A stretch of DNA of 64,000 nucleotides, from contig NZ_CP023317.1 of NCBI RefSeq assembly GCF_009497655.1, forward strand, positions 3,563,501 through 3,627,500. Reading direction: 5' to 3'. The notes beneath the pieces were generated by a model. That model saw only the letters and a program-made list of their open reading frames with translations, was not told the origin of the DNA and ran no database searches. Made by a program: the position numbers and the translations under genes. Below, piece by piece: positions 25,851-35,275 of this stretch (its first letter is position 1; each line of letters starts with the position of its first letter). The stretch is from Priestia megaterium (GTDB lineage Bacteria > Bacillota > Bacilli > Bacillales > Bacillaceae_H).

Positions 25851-26525
25851 ATGATTCGTGAACGATCACTTTTTACAAAGGGACTCATTTTTTTACTGAT
25901 TGTTTTTATTTTAAACATCCCTTTTCCTAATTCAACACCGCTCAGTCATTCTGTCTTTTCTTTTTTAGGTCTTCCCCTCTATGGAGATGAAGAAACAATG
26001 ACGGGATTCTATTATGCTAACAATGCTTGGGCAATCATACTTTTAATAAGTCTTTTTTTACTTTATAAAAGTTTAAACCGTCATCGTTTAAAACTAACGA
26101 TTTTAGCTGCATTCATCGTTACTTCCGGCCCTGGGTTTATGATTGAAGTCATGCAAAAGACCGTGTTGTCAGGAATGTATGCTGTTTCTTACGATGCTGA
26201 AAACAGCAGTTGTACATTCGAGACTAATAAAAGAGAAACCATATTAACGGGAAACTGCAAGCTTTCCTTTGAAAATAACCGTTCAAAGCCTGTTACGTTT
26301 GAAGTGGCAATTGATAAGCGCGCTTTTTTTGAAGATGAACAGCCTTTTTTACAAATGATGAATAAGCCTAAACTTCATACCATTACGCTAGAATCAAAGG
26401 GGTATCAAACTGTCGAAATTACTTCATCTGTCAAAGTAGCTGATTTACCCTCTAAACTCTATATCGGAGAAATGAACGGCTTTCACGTAAACATTTATCA
26501 AAACGGGAAAAAGCGTTATTTATAA
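25851..26525 (+). CDS. Hypothetical membrane protein with exported domain
   Basis: A 224-residue protein preceded by AAGGAGG. It has an N-terminal hydrophobic segment (about 11-25), two more (about 58-73 and 81-98), and a beta-rich domain of about 120 residues likely outside the membrane, containing Cys pairs (SSCTFE, GNCKLSF) that could form a disulfide. Family not recognised. A terminator (26531-26557) follows. Confidence 0.7.
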   Translation: MIRERSLFTKGLIFLLIVFILNIPFPNSTPLSHSVFSFLGLPLYGDEETMTGFYYANNAWAIILLISLFLLYKSLNRHRLKLTILAAFIVTSGPGFMIEVMQKTVLSGMYAVSYDAENSSCTFETNKRETILTGNCKLSFENNRSKPVTFEVAIDKRAFFEDEQPFLQMMNKPKLHTITLESKGYQTVEITSSVKVADLPSKLYIGEMNGFHVNIYQNGKKRYL

Positions 26526-26530
26526 GCATT

Positions 26531-26557
26531 GAAAAAAGCCCTTATAGGGCTTTTTAA
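26531..26557. terminator. Terminator between the membrane protein and yjcZ-like genes
   Basis: AAAAAAGCCC and GGGCTTTTT flank TTATA. Confidence 0.8.
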
Positions 26558-26566
26558 ATGAGTGAA

Positions 26567-26680
26567 TTACCAGCCAAGGCCTCCGCCGTAGCAGCTGCAG
26601 CCGATGATTACTAATAAAATAAATAATACAACTAATAAAGCAAAACCAGATCCATGACCATATCCAGGGTTTCCAGACAT
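26567..26680 (-). CDS. YjcZ/YrvJ-type small sporulation-associated protein
   Basis: A 37-residue protein with a Gly-rich start ([12 protein letters not shown]), a hydrophobic helix ([17 protein letters not shown]) and the YGGGLGW end typical of YjcZ family small proteins found in sporulating bacilli. ATG at 26680 follows AAAGGAAG. Its role is not established. Confidence 0.85.
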   Translation of the reverse strand: MSGNPGYGHGSGFALLVVLFILLVIIGCSCYGGGLGW

Positions 26681-26869
26681 AAGAACACTTCCTTTTCTTT
26701 AATTACTCTTTCCTCAAGAAAAACGCCGCTTGCATTTCACTTGAGTTGGATTATCTTATGCCTGAACACGCCGATTTGACTCTGGTTTTTTCTTTTTTCT
26801 TTTTCCTTCTTGCCATGCACCTCATTAGTAAAAAAAGAAAATGCTTTTCAGCCCCTCTTACAAAATCAT

Positions 26870-28258
26870 TTATTTCACTAGCTTACGTCTTTCAGAAGAC
26901 CGTACTTCCGTGCGTTTACCGATACCTAGTACATAGTAGCTCAGCACGACAATAGCTAAAAAGATAATCCCAACAATCAGCGATATGCGCGTTTCATCAT
27001 TAAACCACATGCCTACAAGCACCATAAGTAAAAACGCGATGGTTACGTAGTTCGTCACAGGAGCAAAAGGCATTTTAAATGGATGCTGATCCATCGCCGC
27101 TCCTTTTGCTTTTCGAAAACGAATTTGACTAATAAGAATGACAAACCATGGAATCATACCTGGAAGCACGCTCGCGCTGTACACGTACACAAAAACATTT
27201 GGCGGAGCAATATAATTTAAGACAACGCCCGCAGCTAACCCAATCATTACCGCAACGGTACTATAAATAGGTACACCGTTTCGAGAAACCTTTGTAAAAA
27301 ACGCTGGAGCCTGTCCGTTTACGCCTAACGTATAAAGCATGCGTCCTGCGCTGAAAATTCCGCTGTTACATCCAGACATTGCCGCTGTAATGACCACAAA
27401 GTTAATGATTCCCGCAGCTGCCGTAATCCCTACTTTCGCAAATGTAGAAACAAACGGACTGCCGAGTGAGTCCAGCTCGTTCCACGGATATACCGTTACA
27501 ATGATAAAGATGGCACCGATATAAAAGATTAATATACGCCAAATCAAGCTTTGAATCGCGCTTGTTAACGTTTTTTTAGGATCTTTGGCTTCTCCTGCTG
27601 TAATTCCAATAAGCTCTACTCCTTGATAGGCAGCAATCACAAGCGACAGCGCAAAGAAAAAGCCGGACCATCCGCCTGTAAAGAAACCGCCGTTTGCCCA
27701 CAAATTCGATAGTCCAAGCGCTTCTCCCCCGTTTCCAAGACCGAAGAAAACAAGGCCAAGACCGGCAATAATCATGAGAACAATCGTCACGATTTTAATC
27801 ATTGCAAACCAAAATTCAAACTCTCCAAACGATTTTACTGAGATTAAATTTGCCGCACCGAGAATGATCATGGCGATAATTCCCGGAACCCACGCCGGCA
27901 AATGCGGGAACCAGTACTGCATATAAGCTCCGACGGCAATAATTTCTGCCATGCCGACAATGACCCACTGAAACCAGTTGCTCCAAGCCGTAATGTAGCC
28001 AGCTAACGGGTGAATATATTTATGACCAAATGTCGCAAATGAACCCGTACTTGGCTCTAAGTAAAGCATTTCACCCATTGCACGCATAATAAAGAAAATA
28101 AAAACGCCGCAAATAGCATACGCAAGCAGGACGGATGGCCCCGTCCATTTAATGGTGCTTGCTGAACCCATAAATAACCCTACCCCGATCGTTCCTCCAA
28201 GAGCAATCATTTGAATATGACGAGATTCAAGCCCTCTTTTTAACTCTTTGTTTGCCAA
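26870..28258 (-). CDS. Amino acid permease (APC superfamily, AAT family)
   Basis: A 462-residue permease with 12 hydrophobic segments. [23 protein letters not shown] and [26 protein letters not shown] are AAT-family signatures. TTG start at 28258 follows GGAGGAAG. It is followed closely behind a second permease gene and both are divergent from rocA-putB, which suggests uptake of proline, arginine or a related amino acid; specificity cannot be read. Confidence 0.9.
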   Translation of the reverse strand: MANKELKRGLESRHIQMIALGGTIGVGLFMGSASTIKWTGPSVLLAYAICGVFIFFIMRAMGEMLYLEPSTGSFATFGHKYIHPLAGYITAWSNWFQWVIVGMAEIIAVGAYMQYWFPHLPAWVPGIIAMIILGAANLISVKSFGEFEFWFAMIKIVTIVLMIIAGLGLVFFGLGNGGEALGLSNLWANGGFFTGGWSGFFFALSLVIAAYQGVELIGITAGEAKDPKKTLTSAIQSLIWRILIFYIGAIFIIVTVYPWNELDSLGSPFVSTFAKVGITAAAGIINFVVITAAMSGCNSGIFSAGRMLYTLGVNGQAPAFFTKVSRNGVPIYSTVAVMIGLAAGVVLNYIAPPNVFVYVYSASVLPGMIPWFVILISQIRFRKAKGAAMDQHPFKMPFAPVTNYVTIAFLLMVLVGMWFNDETRISLIVGIIFLAIVVLSYYVLGIGKRTEVRSSERRKLVK

Positions 28259-28299
28259 TTTACTTCCTCCTAGCCCCTCGTGATGATTTTCTCTTCTAT

Positions 28300-29694
28300 T
28301 TAAGAGATTCTTTTATTCCCCTGTCCTGATAGGGAATGATCATCTTTTTTCTTTTTCATAAAGAAGTACGAACATACCACAAATACAGCAATCAGCAGCG
28401 TGAGATAAAACTGAGTGCGAAGTGAATCAATAAATGCCATCGCAATAAAGATACTTGTGATTGCCGCAATCGTTCCATACGTTAAATAAGGAAACAGCCA
28501 CATTCTGATTTTTAAAGCTTCTGGCTTTTCTTTTTCGTATTTCTTTCTCATGCGAAGCTGTGAAAAAGCAATAACAAGGTACACAAGAAGCGCTACGCCT
28601 CCAGATGCATTCACTAAAAATAAAAAGATTTTATCAGGTGAAAGATAGTTAAACCCAACGCTGATGTAAGAAATCACGGTACATCCTACAATGGCATTAA
28701 ACGGAATGCCTTTTTTATTCACTTTCAAAAACATGCGCGGCGCGTCTCCTTTTTGCGCCATTGAGTAAAGCATACGAGAACTCGTATATAGACCTGAATT
28801 TAAGCAAGAAAGAACAGCAGTCAGTACGATAAAGTTCATAATTTGAGCAGCTGCCGGAACGTTTACCAGCTCTAATATCGAAACAAACGGACTTTTCATC
28901 AAGCTTGAAGAATCCCACGGAAGGATTGTTACTAAGATTAAAATGGACCCAAGATAAAAAATTAAAATACGATAAATAACGGTATTTGTTGCGATGGTGA
29001 TCGCTCGCTCAGGCTGAGCCGATTCTCCAGCCGCTGTTGCGACAATTTCTGTTCCCATAAAAGAAAACATCACAATCGCCACTCCTAAAAAGACGGAGCT
29101 GATTCCATTTGGAAGAAATCCTCCTCTATGAAGAAGGTTCGACGCTCCCGGAGACTCTACTCCCGGTATTAAACCGAGGATGATCGCTCCCCCTAAAAGT
29201 AAAAACAGCACTAAACTAACTACTTTAATAAGCGAAAACCAGTATTCAAATTCACCAAATGATTTAACAGAGTATAAGTTCGTTAACGTTAATAAAAATG
29301 TCAGGAGCAGACTCACACCCCAAGACGGTAGAGATGGAAACCAGTATTGAATAATCGTTGAACCAGCAATCGCTTCAACAGCAATAACAATTACCCAGAA
29401 AAACCAGTATAGCCAGCCGATTGTGTAGCCAGCCCACGGTCCAAGCGCTTCTCTGGCATATGTCGCGAACGAACCGCTTGAAGGATTAGCCGTAGACATT
29501 TCCCCCAGCATTCGCATCACTAAAATCACCAGCAAACCGGCAAACGCGTACGAAAAAATGGAACCAGGACCTGCTGCGTTAATAAGCGATCCGCTTCCAA
29601 TGAACAAACCGGCACCAATGATTCCTCCTAAAGAAATCATGGTTATGTGTCGAATTTTTAATTCTTTTTTTAACTCAGGCGGTTGATGACTCAT
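28300..29694 (-). CDS. Amino acid permease (APC superfamily, AAT family), second copy
   Basis: A 464-residue permease of the same family as its downstream neighbour, with [23 protein letters not shown] and [29 protein letters not shown] at 29694 follows GAGGAGG; a longer frame lacks a site. Only 41 bp separates it from the next permease gene, so they are probably cotranscribed. The GABA/proline-type permeases are the nearest match by eye. A cre-like site lies 68 bp upstream. Confidence 0.9.
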   Translation of the reverse strand: MSHQPPELKKELKIRHITMISLGGIIGAGLFIGSGSLINAAGPGSIFSYAFAGLLVILVMRMLGEMSTANPSSGSFATYAREALGPWAGYTIGWLYWFFWVIVIAVEAIAGSTIIQYWFPSLPSWGVSLLLTFLLTLTNLYSVKSFGEFEYWFSLIKVVSLVLFLLLGGAIILGLIPGVESPGASNLLHRGGFLPNGISSVFLGVAIVMFSFMGTEIVATAAGESAQPERAITIATNTVIYRILIFYLGSILILVTILPWDSSSLMKSPFVSILELVNVPAAAQIMNFIVLTAVLSCLNSGLYTSSRMLYSMAQKGDAPRMFLKVNKKGIPFNAIVGCTVISYISVGFNYLSPDKIFLFLVNASGGVALLVYLVIAFSQLRMRKKYEKEKPEALKIRMWLFPYLTYGTIAAITSIFIAMAFIDSLRTQFYLTLLIAVFVVCSYFFMKKKKDDHSLSGQGNKRIS

Positions 29695-29761
29695 ATTAAA
29701 ATCCTCCTCATAGAAACCGTCATTTAAAGAATTACACGTTCTTCGCATCGCGCGTTAAATA

Positions 29762-29775
29762 TGTAAGCCCTTACA
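29762..29775. promoter_or_regulatory. cre-like site upstream of the permease operon
   Basis: TGTAAGCCCTTACA has perfect 6-bp arms and differs from the ideal cre TGTAAGCGCTTACA at one central base. CcpA control of amino acid uptake is plausible. Confidence 0.5.
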
Positions 29776-30130
29776 AAATCATGGACAAATAACTGCCGTT
29801 TTCCTACCCTCCTTCTATCTGTGCATGCAAATGAAGCTTTCACTTAACGCAAAAGTCAGCTTCATTCGACAAAATCACTTTTCGAATTATATGATAATTT
29901 ATTTTGAACAACTTTGTCTATTGTTTTTTGATCGAAAAAGTATTTTACCTTACTATCGATAAACTCTTTCTTTTATCGTAATTCTTCACTTCAAAACATC
30001 TTTTCATCTACTTACTCATATCCCTTTCTTTTCTTTTTGTTCAAAATCGCTATAAAAAACATCGTTTTATTGGCTTTTTAAACAAAAGTGTTTATTTTAA
30101 AAATTTTTGAACATTTTTGTTAAAAAACTA

Positions 30131-30160
30131 TGTACAAAACGAGAATAAGGTGATTATAAT
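30131..30160 (+). promoter_or_regulatory. Putative SigA promoter of rocA-putB
   Basis: TGTACA (30131-30136), an 18-bp spacer and a perfect TATAAT (30155-30160), about 60 bp before the start codon. No -12/-24 SigL promoter, which drives roc genes in B. subtilis, was noticed. Confidence 0.6.
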
Positions 30161-30222
30161 ACAGGTATAGGGTGTTGGAATATTAATTATGTTGTAAATT
30201 TTCTAAAAAAGGGGTAATGAAA

Positions 30223-31791
30223 ATGAACACAATGAATATTAACGAAATCAAACAATACAAACACGAGCCTTTCACGGACTTTACGGTTGCTGAAAACAAA
30301 GATGCGTTTGAATCTGCATTAGAACTTGTACAATCAGAGCTTGGAAAGGACTATCCTCTTGTAATTGGCGGAGAATTCATTACAACAGAAGATCAAATTC
30401 AGTCCATTAACCCAGCAAATAAAGCAGAAGTTATCGGACGCGTGTCAAAAGCAGATCAAGACCTGGCTGAAAAAGCAATGCAAGCAGCACTTTCTACATT
30501 TAATACATGGAAAAAAGAAGCGCCGGAAGCTCGCGCTGACATTCTTTTCCGCGCAGCGGACATCATTCGCCGCCGCAAACATGAATTTTCAGCTTACCTT
30601 GTAAAAGAAGCAGGAAAGCCGTGGAATGAAGCAGATGCTGATACAGCAGAAGCAATTGACTTCCTTGAATACTACGCTCGCCAAATGGTGCAGCTAAAAG
30701 ACGGCGCGCCTGTTGAGAGCCGCGAAGGTGAAGAAAATAAATTTAACTACATTCCGCTTGGTGTCGGCGTTATTATTTCACCGTTTAACTTCCCGCTAGC
30801 GATCATGGCTGGAACAGCAGCAGCAGCGATCGTAGCAGGAAATACAGTTCTATTAAAACCAGCAAACAACACGCCGGTTATCGCAGCAAAATTTGTAGAA
30901 GTAATGAAAGAAGCCGGCCTTCCAGACGGCGTACTGAACTACGTGCCGGGAAGCGGAAGCGAAATTGGCGACTATTTAGTAGATCATCCAAAAACACGCT
31001 TTGTTTCATTTACAGGCTCGCGTGAAGTAGGCTGCCGCATCTATGAACGCGCAGCAAAAGTACAGCCTGGTCAAATTTGGCTAAAGCGCGTTATTGCTGA
31101 AATGGGTGGTAAAGACACGGTCGTTGTAGATAAAGATGCTGATTTAGATTTAGCTGCTTCTTCTATTGTGTATTCAGCATTTGGCTTCTCTGGACAAAAG
31201 TGTTCAGCAGGTTCTCGTGCGGTTGTTCACCAAGACGTATACGATATCGTTCTTGAAAAAGCAGTTGCGCTCACAAAAACATTAACAATGGGCAGCCCTG
31301 AAGATGTGAACACGTATATGGGACCTGTTATTGATCAAGCTTCTTTCAACAAAATTACAAAGTACATTGAAATCGGTAAAGAAGAAGGCCGTTTAATGAC
31401 GGGCGGAGAAGCAGATGATTCAAAAGGCTACTTCATCCAGCCTACGATCATTGCAGATGTAGATGAAAAAGCACGTTTAATGCAAGAAGAAATCTTCGGC
31501 CCAGTCGTAGCATTCTGCAAAGCGCGCGACTTCGATCATATGATGGAAATTGCGAACAACACTGACTACGGTTTAACAGGTGCCCTTCTTTCAAATACGC
31601 CTGAACACATTGAGCGTGCGAAAGAAGAGTTCCACGTTGGAAACCTTTATTTCAACCGCGGTTGTACAGGTGCCATCGTTGGGTACCAGCCGTTTGGCGG
31701 GTTTAATATGTCAGGAACAGATTCAAAAGCTGGCGGTCCTGATTACTTGATTCTGCACTTACAAGCAAAAACAACAAGCACAACGCTTTAA
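30223..31791 (+). CDS. rocA: 1-pyrroline-5-carboxylate dehydrogenase
   Basis: A 522-residue aldehyde dehydrogenase that oxidises glutamate semialdehyde/P5C to glutamate with [21 protein letters not shown] at the N-terminus is typical of RocA/PutC. The catalytic Cys lies in [15 protein letters not shown] and the general base Glu in VIAEMGGKD; the NAD-binding FTGSREVG is present. I chose the ATG at 30223, 8 nt after AAAGGGG. It is followed by proline dehydrogenase, giving a complete proline-to-glutamate pathway. Confidence 0.95.
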   Translation: MNTMNINEIKQYKHEPFTDFTVAENKDAFESALELVQSELGKDYPLVIGGEFITTEDQIQSINPANKAEVIGRVSKADQDLAEKAMQAALSTFNTWKKEAPEARADILFRAADIIRRRKHEFSAYLVKEAGKPWNEADADTAEAIDFLEYYARQMVQLKDGAPVESREGEENKFNYIPLGVGVIISPFNFPLAIMAGTAAAAIVAGNTVLLKPANNTPVIAAKFVEVMKEAGLPDGVLNYVPGSGSEIGDYLVDHPKTRFVSFTGSREVGCRIYERAAKVQPGQIWLKRVIAEMGGKDTVVVDKDADLDLAASSIVYSAFGFSGQKCSAGSRAVVHQDVYDIVLEKAVALTKTLTMGSPEDVNTYMGPVIDQASFNKITKYIEIGKEEGRLMTGGEADDSKGYFIQPTIIADVDEKARLMQEEIFGPVVAFCKARDFDHMMEIANNTDYGLTGALLSNTPEHIERAKEEFHVGNLYFNRGCTGAIVGYQPFGGFNMSGTDSKAGGPDYLILHLQAKTTSTTL

Positions 31792-31798
31792 TACTCAG

Positions 31799-31821
31799 TA
31801 GAGCAGCCCTAGGCTGCTCTA
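31799..31821 (+). terminator. Hairpin between rocA and putB
   Basis: A perfect 10-bp stem (TAGAGCAGCC and GGCTGCTCTA) with a 3-nt loop but no good T run after it. It may trim or stabilise the rocA message or cause partial termination before putB. Confidence 0.6.
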
Positions 31822-31863
31822 TCTTAAAACAACAAGGGATTTTTTCTATAGGGGGAGATATTT

Positions 31864-32778
31864 ATGTTAGCAGAGGTATCTAAAAATGTGTTTCTTCACG
31901 CTTCCCAAAATAAAGCGCTAAACAAAGCGGCGAAAAAATGGGGTCTTCGCTTTGGTGCAGCTCAAGTGGTAGCTGGCGACACAATTGAACATGCGATTAA
32001 AAAAGTGCAAGAACTGAATGAAAAAGGACTTGTCTGTACGCTTGATCATTTAGGGGAATTTGTTTCAAGCAGAGAAGAAGCTATCGAAGCAACTCAATAT
32101 AACGTCAGAACGCTGGAAGCTATGGGCCAAGCCGGTGTAACATGTAACTTATCCGTAAAAATGACGCAGCTTGGTTTAGATATTGACCGCAGTTTTTGCG
32201 TTGAGAACATGCGCCGTATTGTTGAAACGGCGAAAAAATACGATAACTTTGTCCGAATCGACATGGAAGACTACGCTCACTGTCAAATGACGCTAGATAT
32301 TTTACGAGAGCTTCGCGAGACCTATGATAATGTCGGAACAGTTATTCAAGCTTACCTGTTCCGCGCTGAACAAGACGTAAAAGAGCTAAAAGGAGTTCCT
32401 CTTCGATTGGTAAAAGGCGCGTATCAAGAATCACCAACCGTGGCGTTTCAAGACAAAGCCCAAATTGATGAGAACTATATGCGAATTATTGAAGAGCATC
32501 TGCTTAGCGGAACATACACGGCTATTGCATCTCACGACCACAATATTATTGCAAAAGTAAAAGAGTTCGCTCACAAAAACAACATCCCGCGCACGCAGTT
32601 TGAGTTTCAAATGCTGTACGGATTCCGAACAGATATGCAGCTTAGCCTTGCAAAAGAAGGCTATACAATGCGCGTATACGTTCCATTTGGCAACGACTGG
32701 TTTGGCTACTTTATGCGCCGCTTAGCCGAAAGACCGCAAAACGTCGCATTTGCTTTAAAAGGATTCTTTTCTAAATAA
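31864..32778 (+). CDS. putB: Proline dehydrogenase
   Basis: A 304-residue flavoenzyme of the small monofunctional PRODH type. RIDMEDYAHCQMT, RLVKGAYQE, IASHDH and FEFQMLYGFR are FAD- and substrate-binding motifs of the barrel. It oxidises proline to P5C at the membrane, passing electrons to quinone; the product is the substrate of the enzyme encoded upstream. The ribosome site is GGGGGAG. Confidence 0.95.
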   Translation: MLAEVSKNVFLHASQNKALNKAAKKWGLRFGAAQVVAGDTIEHAIKKVQELNEKGLVCTLDHLGEFVSSREEAIEATQYNVRTLEAMGQAGVTCNLSVKMTQLGLDIDRSFCVENMRRIVETAKKYDNFVRIDMEDYAHCQMTLDILRELRETYDNVGTVIQAYLFRAEQDVKELKGVPLRLVKGAYQESPTVAFQDKAQIDENYMRIIEEHLLSGTYTAIASHDHNIIAKVKEFAHKNNIPRTQFEFQMLYGFRTDMQLSLAKEGYTMRVYVPFGNDWFGYFMRRLAERPQNVAFALKGFFSK

Positions 32779-32827
32779 GCAATCTATTCAGTAAGTATCA
32801 TAATGAAAACGCTATCATTTCTTTGTA

Positions 32828-32860
32828 CCCTTTGCAGAAGCATCTGCAAAGGGATTTTTT
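32828..32860 (+). terminator. Terminator after putB
   Basis: CCCTTTGCAGA and TCTGCAAAGGG flank AGCA and are followed by ATTTTTTT. Confidence 0.9.
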
Positions 32861-32953
32861 TATACGATTTCTCTTCCCTTTCAGTATGTATTAAGGTAAA
32901 ATCAAAATACGAACAAACGTTCTTTTTAATTCCAAACAAAAAGGAGAATACAC

Positions 32954-33757
32954 ATGAATCCTCTATCAAAATTAGAACTGCCTCCTAAGCTAGAACCTTA
33001 CCGAACAGAAATCGAAAAAACATGTAAGCCTTACATCCACATCCATACGGTTATGAACAGTCCAAAATTATATGAAAGCAAGTTTGGCGGCAACCCTTAC
33101 CTTCCTCTAGAAGCAAATCATCCTCTTGATTCTCAGGGCAAGCCGATGCTCCTGATGGCACAAATCAATTTTTCTGACGTGCCTTCCTATGAAAATATGC
33201 CCTCTCAAGGCATGCTTCAATTTTTTATTTGTGGAGCTGATAATGAAAACGCCGGCGATGTGTACGGACTTGAATTTGACCATCCTACATCTCAAAAAGA
33301 CTTTCGCGTCGTTTTTTATGAAGACGTAATAACTGACGAAAAAAAGTTAACAACCGATTTTTCGTATCTTGAAGACATTGACCGAGATATGTTTCCTATT
33401 CCTCAAGAAGTGGGCTTACAGTTTGAAATAAGAAGCGAACCCGTTTCCCCTACTGACTATCGCTATAACGCTGTAGAACCAGGTTTTTTTGACGATGAAG
33501 AAACGGAAGAAATCTACTGGGATGAAGTGACGGGCGAGTATCATAAAATGGGCGGATACGCTTTTTTCACTCAAACTGATCCAAGGGACTACGATGAAGC
33601 GCTGCGCGCATATAACGTTCTGCTTCTTCAATTCGCCATGGACGACGAAGCGGATATTATGTTTGGTGATGCGGGAGTGGCCAATTTCTTCATTAAAGAA
33701 GAAGACCTTCGCAACCGTAACTTTAAAGATGTTTTGTACAACTGGGACTGCTGTTAA
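32954..33757 (+). CDS. YwqG family protein (DUF1963)
   Basis: A 267-residue soluble acidic protein. KFGGNPYLPLEANHPLDSQGKPMLLMAQINFSDVP and GMLQFFICGADNEN are standard DUF1963/YwqG segments, and the C-terminal FQMDDEADIMFGDAGVANFFI-like stretch closes the domain. ATG follows AAAAAGGAG. In other bacilli YwqG homologues accompany contact-dependent toxin loci, but no such neighbour is present. Function unknown. Confidence 0.88.
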   Translation: MNPLSKLELPPKLEPYRTEIEKTCKPYIHIHTVMNSPKLYESKFGGNPYLPLEANHPLDSQGKPMLLMAQINFSDVPSYENMPSQGMLQFFICGADNENAGDVYGLEFDHPTSQKDFRVVFYEDVITDEKKLTTDFSYLEDIDRDMFPIPQEVGLQFEIRSEPVSPTDYRYNAVEPGFFDDEETEEIYWDEVTGEYHKMGGYAFFTQTDPRDYDEALRAYNVLLLQFAMDDEADIMFGDAGVANFFIKEEDLRNRNFKDVLYNWDCC

Positions 33758-33800
33758 AAAAACACCCTCTTAGAAAAGTATCTAGGAGGGCGTTTTTTTA
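33758..33800. terminator. Terminator after the ywqG-like gene
   Basis: ACACCCTCTTAGA and TCTAGGAGGGCGT flank a short loop, with A and T runs on the two sides. Confidence 0.85.
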
Positions 33801-33819
33801 CATTATTATTATTTACTAC

Positions 33820-34347
33820 TCAGCCTGTTTTTCCAGCCCTTGCAGCATTCAGCGTTTCTTTAAACTGCTGTAGCGCTTTTACATCTGCAAATGCGCTTGT
33901 AGGAATAACGTATCCGCTCATTGCACTAACAAGAATAAAGATATGTTCATCGGTTTCTCTAATTTGAGTGATGCTTGACCAAGGAGTCTTCACTTCTCCT
34001 TTTAAGCTTTTCTCTACCAAGCCATCTTCCGTAACCATCATAGTATGCTCACCTGTCAGACTGCTGTTATCTCCTTCATTTATTACCTTTATAATGTTCT
34101 TTTTAATACTTCCGTAAAAATACTTCGGATAAAATAAAAACCAAAGAACCGCAAGCAGCGCAAATGCTACGAACATGCCAAGTAAAAACTCTCCTTCAAC
34201 CCACGAAACAAGCAAAGGAATAAGAAGAAAAATAAGTGACATCCATCGCTGAACTTTCAGCACTTTTTGTACTCTTTCCGAATGTTGAGCATGATGCATA
34301 TTAAAAGCCACATAATCATCTTTTGTTAACGTATAGTGATATTCCAT
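33820..34347 (-). CDS. YcxB-like membrane protein
   Basis: A 175-residue protein with two adjacent membrane segments (about residues 37-53 and 57-73) and a C-terminal cytoplasmic domain reading VTEDGLVEKSLKGEVKTPWSSITQIRETDEHIFI, a YcxB-like/PH-fold pattern. ATG at 34347 follows GGAG. Such proteins are widespread in bacilli without known role. Confidence 0.75.
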   Translation of the reverse strand: MEYHYTLTKDDYVAFNMHHAQHSERVQKVLKVQRWMSLIFLLIPLLVSWVEGEFLLGMFVAFALLAVLWFLFYPKYFYGSIKKNIIKVINEGDNSSLTGEHTMMVTEDGLVEKSLKGEVKTPWSSITQIRETDEHIFILVSAMSGYVIPTSAFADVKALQQFKETLNAARAGKTG

Positions 34348-34484
34348 ATTAATCTCCAATTCTTCTAAATAACAACAAAATAAAATATACCTCATTTGGT
34401 GTTATATGTATATAAAATAATAAGCTTTTCTTATGAAACACATCAACTTTTTATCATTTATTTACAGTGATACATCACGTAAAC

Positions 34485-34507
34485 TTAACTAGTACTCTAC
34501 TAGTTAA
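34485..34507. promoter_or_regulatory. Perfect 10-bp inverted repeat upstream of the VOC gene
   Basis: Arms TTAACTAGTA and TACTAGTTAA are separated by CTC and end right at the ribosome binding site AAGGGGG. A repressor bound here would block the transcript; the regulator is not encoded next to it. Confidence 0.6.
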
Positions 34508-34519
34508 GGGGGAATGTTT

Positions 34520-34906
34520 ATGACTTTTACACTGACGCATATTGATCATATTCAGCTAGCTGCACCACCGCATTCAGAAAGCAAAGCACGACACTTTTTC
34601 GGAACTGTTCTTGGCTTAACAGAAATTGAAAAGCCGGAAAGTCTTAAAAAACGCGGCGGCGTGTGGTTTGAATTCGGTTCTTATCAGCTGCATATTGGTG
34701 TGGAACCTGCCTTTTCACCCGCTAAAAAAGCGCATCCAGGCTTTCACGTTAAAAATCTACCTGCGTTCAAAGATCATCTGACTAGCTTCGGTATTTTTTT
34801 TATAGAAGACCAAAACATTCCCGGCGTCGAAAGAATTTACGTGGCTGATCCTTTTGACAACCGAATAGAGTTTTTAGAGAAAGTGAATCTCCCTTTTTCT
34901 AACTGA
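34520..34906 (+). CDS. VOC (glyoxalase/bleomycin resistance) superfamily protein
   Basis: A 128-residue protein with the paired beta-alpha-beta-beta-beta units of the vicinal oxygen chelate fold: LTHIDHIQLAAPPHSESKARHFFGTVLGLTEI at the N-terminus and GVERIYVADPFDNRIEFLEK at the C-terminus. ATG at 34520 lies 7-8 nt after AAGGGGG, unlike the ATG 6 bp earlier. Possible metal ligands His and Glu are conserved. It may be a dioxygenase, thiol transferase or drug-binding protein. Confidence 0.85.
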   Translation: MTFTLTHIDHIQLAAPPHSESKARHFFGTVLGLTEIEKPESLKKRGGVWFEFGSYQLHIGVEPAFSPAKKAHPGFHVKNLPAFKDHLTSFGIFFIEDQNIPGVERIYVADPFDNRIEFLEKVNLPFSN

Positions 34907-34917
34907 ATGTTCGACAA

Positions 34918-34950
34918 AACAAGAGCTCTTATTTAAGAGCTCTTGTTTTC
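34918..34950. terminator. Bidirectional terminator
   Basis: ACAAGAGCTCTT and AAGAGCTCTTGT flank ATTT. It overlaps the 3' end of the small minus-strand gene. Confidence 0.85.
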
Positions 34951-35085
34951 TTTTGGTCCTTCTTTTTGCTTTTCTTTCCACAGCATGTATAGCAACAGCC
35001 CCAGCAAACAAAATGCCACGCCAAACATTGCTAAAGGAAATAAAAGTGTATTAATAAAATGATGATAAACCCATGAGTCGTTCAT
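34933..35085 (-). CDS. Small single-pass membrane protein
   Basis: A 50-residue protein with a membrane segment (about residues 14-34, FPLAMFGVAFCLLGLLLYML) and a Lys/Glu-rich cytoplasmic tail. ATG at 35085 follows GGAGCTGG. It is too short for routine gene calls and has no family I recognise. Confidence 0.6.
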   Translation of the reverse strand: MNDSWVYHHFINTLLFPLAMFGVAFCLLGLLLYMLWKEKQKEGPKENKSS

Positions 35086-35275
35086 CTAACCAGCTCCAAT
35101 ACGCACCGTTTTTTTACAGTATGCCCTAATATAAACTTTTTTATGTTGTGTTAAATATCGTGGTTTCTATCATATTTCTATTTCTTTTTAATAGAGTAAA
35201 TAGTAGATACATAACATTCTCCTCTTAGAGTTTTCATCCGCTGATTTCAAAATTTTATTAGAGGAGGCTTACTCT

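Larger units (their letters stand above)
29695..30222. other. Divergent intergenic region between permeases and rocA
   Basis: About 530 bp, very AT-rich, no gene seen. It holds the cre-like site (29762-29775) on the permease side and a SigA-type promoter (30131-30160) on the rocA side. Several TTTTGAACA-like stretches near 30100 might be regulator sites but I cannot assign them. Confidence 0.5.

Noticed and set aside
26746-26955. Plus-strand frame of 69 codons rich in Phe and Ser
   Set aside because: It has no ribosome site, low complexity (poly-Phe) and overlaps the 3' end of the amino acid permease gene.
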